From assembly GCF_001039355.2 (NCBI RefSeq), contig NW_019776011.1:95386-122575 (forward strand): a stretch of 27,190 nt of DNA, in the 5' to 3' direction. This stretch comes from Lingula anatina. Taxonomy: Eukaryota; Brachiopoda; Lingulata; Lingulida; Lingulidae. Numbering within the stretch: the stretch's first letter is position 1; the number at the start of each line of letters is the position of its first letter. A program made the position numbers and the translations under genes. Below the pieces are notes generated by a model. The model did not search any database, was not told the origin of the DNA, and saw only the letters and a list, made by a program, of their open reading frames with translations. Of the stretch, positions 23,209-27,190 are shown one piece after another.

Positions 23209-23432
23209 AGCCTAGATTACATTTGAAATGCGATGCCCGTACGGTGCAGTATCCTGCCGGTAATTCCCTTTTCGTACGGCGTCTGACGGAGGCCCTTTTC
23301 AAATGGCGTCTGACAGTGGTCGTGCGAAATCGCACGGAATCGTAGCTTGTAGCTCCTTAATTACGATTTCAAAAAAAAAAAATTGTACGGATAATTTCAT
23401 CGCACGGCTCCCATGTAAATGTAAGCTAGGCA
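23209..23432. mobile_element. 224-bp MITE with TAA target duplication
   Basis: Inverted ends read GCCTAGATTACATTT at 23210-23224 and, in reverse complement, GCCTAGCTTACATTT at 23417-23431. TAA stands just outside both (23206-23208 and 23433-23435), fitting a TWA target duplication of PIF/Harbinger type. The interior holds repeated CGTACGG/CGCACGG words, a duplicated GGCGTCTGAC, and the hairpin CGTGCGA-AA-TCGCACG at 23321-23336. The minus-strand frames of 117 and 104 codons over this region are shadows of the repeat. Confidence 0.68.
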
Positions 23433-23683
23433 TAAGGATATGAAGGGTAAATTCGGTTTGTCGGCTGAAACGGATCGTACCAAGTCCATTCAGTCTCAGT
23501 ACAGTTGCTTCATACAATGTACCTTCCGTGTGGCTTTCTTGATGTCGGCCCCTATTCGTAGGATTTTTAGGACCCTGCATGGGGCCAGAAGAAGGAACTT
23601 CAAAGTTGTGCATGTGAATTACAATAGTTTTAAACGCCTTTGCTATTGTTATGCCCCCTTAACCCACCAAAGGTAGAAGGAAA

Positions 23684-23880
23684 AGAAGCCCGCTGATGAT
23701 CTGCCCCAAACGAAGTCCTTTGCTTAGATATGAAAATTGCTTTCTCGTCTCCCTCGGATCGAAAACAACCTCCCGCTGAAGGTATAAAAATTGCCTTGGC
23801 GTCTGGGTCGGATCGTTAACGATCGCCCACTGCCAATCTTCCGCGAACAAAATCCCTTGAACGAATATGAAAATTGCCAC
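23684..23880 (+). repeat. subterminal repeat array, right side
   Basis: This is the same family and the same orientation as 20064-20312. Units carry ATATGAAAATTGCTTTCTCG, TCTCCCTCGGATCG and CCCTTGAACGAATATGAAAA. At 23811-23824 the core is the perfect 14-bp palindrome GATCGTTAACGATC. About 410 bp separate this array from the right arm, against about 45 bp on the left. Confidence 0.75.
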
Positions 23881-24290
23881 ATAATTAACCATCTTTTTAC
23901 CTGCCTTTTCCATACTGTTTTGGTGGCTATTTCTATTAAAATGACTTGCAGATTATGTAAAAGAAGTTCCTTACACACACCATCTCTGTATTTGTAAACA
24001 TACAAGTTGACTTTAGAATGAAGAATATAAACGCACTGTATATAGTTTGATGTAAATTGCTATAAATATTTATGTAATTTTACGTAAAAAATTGGCTGCC
24101 ATTTTAGGTTACGAAAAGTGCTGAATGTCCCAGAAGTTAGTAAAGCCAAGCTAAGTTGACTTTTCTAACCCAAAAGAATACAATTCTTTTTCAAACAATT
24201 ACAGAAAACAACATAGTATTGTTCAACTATGGGACCTATTGGAGTGGCAACTTGACTACTTGAAGGGCTTACGCCCTCACCACACTTAAG

Positions 24291-25127
24291 TTGAATATTA
24301 AACAAGCAGATAACGGTAGTATATGATAATGGCTAATGAAAAATCATGATAAACGGAAAAATCAAAGAAGAAGATGTCATTAATTAGACTGATAATACTA
24401 GAAATACATGTATGTTGATTTTGCTGATTTTCTTTACCCTCTGCCTCTACCCTGTTTTGGCAGCCATTTTTTTTTGGGGGGGGGGGGGTAACAGTGACGT
24501 GCTTGGATTTAGTCTTGTACCTTACTGTGTTCCTCCGACAGGAAACAGATTCACAAGAGCCGCAAATGAAGTATATCCGTCGAGTTCCGATTGTTTTTCA
24601 ACTTTTCCTAAAAATTGACAGCCATATTGAAAAATGCTCAATGTTTTGGATGTATCAATCAAGCTAACTTTACCTTTCTAGCCCTAAAGGATGCATTTCT
24701 GTAATAAAAAATTACGGGAAAGAAAAATTGTAGGGTTCAACTATTGTTCCTATGGGAGAAAGTGGATATTTGTCATTTAATTGTGCAATATCACCCAGTG
24801 ACGTCATCGTGATGTCACCATTGCTCTCATAGATGTGCACAGTGAGTGTACATTTTAAAAATCTATTTATGATATCATAATTAGTGCTGGTAGTGCTCAT
24901 TTTGGTGAAATCTGAATGTACATAAAATGCTGAGTCAGCATATTTAAGAAAGCCACTTGTCCGGGTACTTGTGAATATAGGAGTTGCCCCCCCGATCCAA
25001 AGATCCAAAATTGACAAACACCCAATGGTCATTCATCGTGGAAAGTTCCATGCTTTTATCAACTTTTGCACAATTCTGGATATAATTTGGACTTAACCGC
25101 CTGACTATAATTATTGTACCACCAGCG
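24291..25127 (-). repeat. right inverted arm
   Basis: This is the uninterrupted partner of the left arm. On the minus strand it contains an open frame of 106 codons (24712-25032), but the corresponding frame in the left arm is broken by several stops and most differences change residues, so coding is not supported. A G run at 24476-24488 beside AATGGCTGCCAA marks a local expansion absent from the left arm. Confidence 0.82.
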
Positions 25128-25296
25128 TTAGCGGTACACATGGTTTTAGTCCCGTCCAGATCGTTCTGCCGGCTACGCCTACAAGTTACCGTTACTGCTT
25201 CTCCTCCTAGAAGGTAAGGGCCTCCATACCCATCTCTTGGATTTAGGTCACCTATAATCTCAACTCGTTCCACGTAAAATTTGGGCTTTGTCAGTA
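25128..25296 (-). pseudogene. coding-like fragment on the minus strand, unrecognised
   Basis: Read on the minus strand, an acceptor-like CACACCTAG at about 25297-25305 precedes an open stretch. It includes FYVERVEIIGDLNPRDGYGG, LLGGEAVTVTCRRSRQ and MCTANAGG, and runs on into the inverted arm before stopping at 24944. The pattern LGGEAVTVTC with a second Cys some 17 residues later recalls Ig-like or IPT-like extracellular domains, but I cannot place it. The frame crosses the end of the inverted arm, so it may be a host exon fragment beside the insertion, part of the element, or chance. Confidence 0.22.
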
Positions 25297-25305
25297 TTGG
25301 GGTCT

Positions 25306-26080
25306 AGGTGTGACACTCATTGCAATGCACCCTTGTCCAAAATGGCAAAATTTAATGCTAATTATCTACCCTACAGAAGGAAGTATGGGAAAAATTTCTA
25401 CAGACAGCTTTCCAAAAGTCATATGTGTAGATTTCAAATATGCCCTTGGATTTGACCTTTGACCTTTATTTCAAGGCCAAACGGGCCAAAATTTTCAAAA
25501 AAACAATTTTTTTTACGAAAAAAGAAATTTGCGCTGTTATTCAGACACCACACAGACTTAGCCAATAATATTATTGGAAAGTATTACCCTTCGGGTCATC
25601 TTTCATCTCCGTGAATTTGGGGTCAATCGGTGCATTTTCACGGGAGTAGCGGCCATAAGATACCGAAACTGAAAACAGTCTCTATTTCGGGAACCGTTAA
25701 TGCTAGAGACCCATTCTTTTTTGCATTTTGTAGAGCATGTAAAGCCCAACACTGGAAGTGGTCTCCGTTTTTTTGTATTCCATACGGTTTCCGAGTTACG
25801 CTGTACCAAAAAGTACATATTGGTGGTGAAAGCAAAATGTGCAGTACAGTAATGGATAATAAATTTTGAACCCCGGAAAAATAAAACATAAGGATTGGCG
25901 AGGCAGACAACTTGTGGTCAAAAATGACATTATTTCATCAAATTTGAACATCTGGAACTTCAGAGCACCTCCCATTTCAAGAATTTTGACCAAAATGACC
26001 TTTTCTTTATTTTAATTAATTTTTTCTGTAGGAAATTTATGGCACATTATTGTAACTCCAAAATTATAACATTTAGTCCC
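25306..26080. other. non-coding stretch, repeat-like
   Basis: No gene is seen. A perfect DR1-type TGACCTTTGACCT lies at 25453-25465, and a perfect 16-bp palindrome, CCAATAATATTATTGG, at 25562-25577. Inverted CCGTGAA/TTCACGG words sit about 20 bp apart near 25610-25645. Three overlapping frames at 25603-25910 are short and unassigned. Confidence 0.5.
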
Positions 26081-26084
26081 TTAT

Positions 26085-26360
26085 ATCTCCAAAACTGGCA
26101 GAGATAGGTCCATAGTTACTATTCAAGTTAAATAGGAAGTCATATACTGGCAATCTAAATGTGACCTTGAAATTGACCTTTGACCTACTTTTCATCATGA
26201 ATTGAACTTTGCAAATTTTGGTTCCCTTTTATCTCCAAAACTGGCAGAGATAGGTCCATAGTTACTATTGAAGTTGAATAGTAAGTCATATACTGGCAAT
26301 CTAAATGTGACCTTGAAATTGACCTTTGACCTACTTTACACCATGAACTTTGCAATTTTT
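26085..26360 (+). repeat. 146-bp tandem repeat, two copies, each with a DR1 motif
   Basis: ATCTCCAAAACTGGCAGAGA begins copies at 26085 and 26231, exactly 146 bp apart, with few differences; the second copy is slightly shortened at its end. Each contains TGACCTTTGACCT (26174-26186 and 26320-26332), a direct repeat of the nuclear-receptor half-site with one spacer base. The family is probably dispersed in the genome. Confidence 0.9.
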
Positions 26361-26388
26361 ATGTACAGACACAGATGTGTCTGTACAT
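26361..26388. repeat. perfect hairpin, 13-bp arms with a 2-base loop
   Basis: ATGTACAGACACA is followed by GA and then its exact reverse complement TGTGTCTGTACAT. It sits exactly between the 146-bp repeat pair and the region leading to the 159-bp array. Confidence 0.93.
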
Positions 26389-26449
26389 ATTGCCATCACC
26401 TGCGTCTGTCGTCGTTGATGCCGATGCCGATGCCGGCGCCGTGCACTTT

Positions 26450-26940
26450 CCTTGTAAACACGATAAGTGGAAGGCAGTTTCACTTTTTGGCTTTATATTT
26501 ACAGAGCTGATGAATATTCATAAAACGCAGGTCAAGTTTGAAAATCAGCATGATCGGGCCATTATTGTTGAAGTTGTGCTGTTTTTTCACTTTTCAGCAT
26601 ATATGCAACCTTGTAAACACATTTTTAGGAAAACCGTTAGGCCTGTTGTCATGAAACTCACAGGAGTAATCAATCTTACTAAAACGCAGGTCAAGTTTGA
26701 AAATCAGCATGATCGGGCCACTATTTTAGTAGTTATGCGTTTTTTTCATTGTTCAGCATATATGCAACACTGTAAACACAATATAAGAAAAACAGAAAGC
26801 CCAATTGTCATTAAACTCACAGGAACGGTCAGTCTTACTAAAACGCAGGTTGAGTTCGAAAATCAGCATAATTGGGGCATTATTTTAGAAGTTATGCTGT
26901 TTTTTCACATTTCCTCAGATTTCCTCAGATTTAATTCTTA
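26450..26940 (+). repeat. 159-bp tandem array, about three units plus a diverged partial unit
   Basis: AAAACGCAGGTYRAGTTYGA starts at 26522, 26681 and 26840, spaced exactly 159 bp. A decayed partial unit precedes them from about 26450 (CTTGTAAACACGATAAG). Because 159 is 53 codons, one + frame stays open for 188 codons (26375-26941) and encodes a repeated KTQVKFENQHDRA segment. Differences between units change residues at least as often as not, including first and second codon positions, which argues for tandem repeat DNA and against a maintained protein. Confidence 0.85.
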
Positions 26941-26944
26941 GGCA

Positions 26945-27190
26945 TGTTAATAGCCTTATTATTTAAGTAATAAGATACGTAAAAGTGTTTGTTTGACATT
27001 TCCTGCATCTTTACAACATTGTTAGTTGATTATGTAAAAATGATGGTAAACTTGTTATCGTGTATTGTGTAATAAAGTGTCAAAAATGGAAATAAACTCA
27101 TATCATTGCAGTTTGTCAGATTCAATCATTCACTATGTTCAGAATCTCAGAATGGAAGAAATTGGACATTTAACACTGTTCTATTGATAT
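26945..27190. other. AT-rich tail of the window, nothing recognised
   Basis: No exon, repeat or recognisable site is seen. In particular, no Cys-rich PSI-domain exon of the plexin gene appears before the window ends. Confidence 0.5.

Larger units (their letters stand above)
17095..25127. mobile_element. 8.0-kb element bounded by long inverted repeats, in a plexin intron
   Basis: The left arm (17095-17253 plus 19388-20018) is matched in reverse complement by the right arm (24291-25127). Matching landmarks include GATGAATGACCATTGGGTGT, ATGATGACGTCACTG versus ACGATGACGTCACTG, GAAATGCATCMTTTAGGGCT, and GGCTCTTGTGAAT. The left arm is interrupted by the 17258-19383 insertion, so the element without it is about 5.9 kb. 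Its outer ends are C-A-G-T-G-G-T and C-G-C-T-G-G-T, and TTA borders both sides (17092-17094 and 25128-25130), which may be a 3-bp target duplication or chance. No transposase is recognised inside. A long-TIR DNA transposon or a foldback element is the best reading; an inverted segmental duplication is the alternative. The arms are clearly diverged, so the structure is old. Confidence 0.72.

Noticed and set aside
22982-23335. 117-codon minus-strand frame, Arg-rich
   Set aside because: It reads through the terminal and internal repeats of the 23209-23432 MITE; its composition reflects the repeated CGTACGG words.
23321-23336. CGTGCGAAATCGCACG as a bacterial-type operator or terminator
   Set aside because: The context is a eukaryotic MITE; the hairpin has no T run and no adjacent gene.
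23299-23613. 104-codon minus-strand frame
   Set aside because: It partly overlaps the same MITE and a poly-A/T run; no splice or domain support.
26375-26941. 188-codon frame as a genuine protein gene
   Set aside because: The frame is held open by a repeat period divisible by three, and changes between units are mostly non-synonymous. No start context, signal or domain is recognised.

Overview
The window is eukaryotic, almost certainly metazoan DNA. It is AT-rich, sparsely coding and full of microsatellites and decayed transposons, and it carries spliced exons with GT-AG borders. The one gene recognised with confidence is the N-terminal part of a plexin, most like plexin-B, on the + strand. 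The single N at 7734 and the TG repeat at the left edge suggest a draft-assembly scaffold. The repeat types (TWA-flanked miniature inverted-repeat elements, TGACCTTTGACCT-bearing repeats, short-period tandem arrays) are what I associate with marine invertebrates. I cannot name the phylum from the sequence alone.

Layout. Positions 1-14410 hold no recognisable coding exon. This stretch contains microsatellites, homopolymer tracts, two small inverted-repeat elements (1341-1507 and 11200-11414), a possible retrotransposon tail (about 3330-3675), a 180-bp tandem duplication (7560-7912) and a degenerate repeat block (about 8460-9300). It is probably the upstream region or a first 5' UTR intron of the plexin gene. 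A probable acceptor at 14411 opens a large exon holding 5' UTR, the signal peptide and most of the Sema domain (coding 14959-16107). Exons 16380-16571 and 16926-17048 follow. All junctions are phase 0 and together they encode 488 residues, ending just where the PSI domain should begin. The rest of the receptor must lie beyond 27190, so the intron starting at 17049 is at least 10.1 kb long.

That intron is the most unusual part of the window. Two diverged arms of about 0.8 kb, in opposite orientation, bound 17095-25127. The left arm is split by a 2.1-kb insertion flanked by TTAA on both sides (17258-19383); the right arm lacks it. Just inside the arms lie short arrays of one repeat family in the same orientation on both sides (20064-20312 and 23684-23880), carrying a GATCGYTAACGATC motif. 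Between them is a set of phase-compatible candidate exons for a small secreted protein (20351-22375) and a separate small inverted-repeat element (23209-23432). The whole looks like a long-TIR DNA transposon, or a foldback structure, that may carry a gene unrelated to transposition.

Right of the element, 25130-27190 holds a minus-strand coding-like stretch, a 146-bp repeat pair with perfect DR1 hexamer motifs, a perfect 13-bp-arm hairpin and a 159-bp tandem array whose period is an exact number of codons. No tRNA, rRNA, CRISPR or bacterial-type feature was seen.
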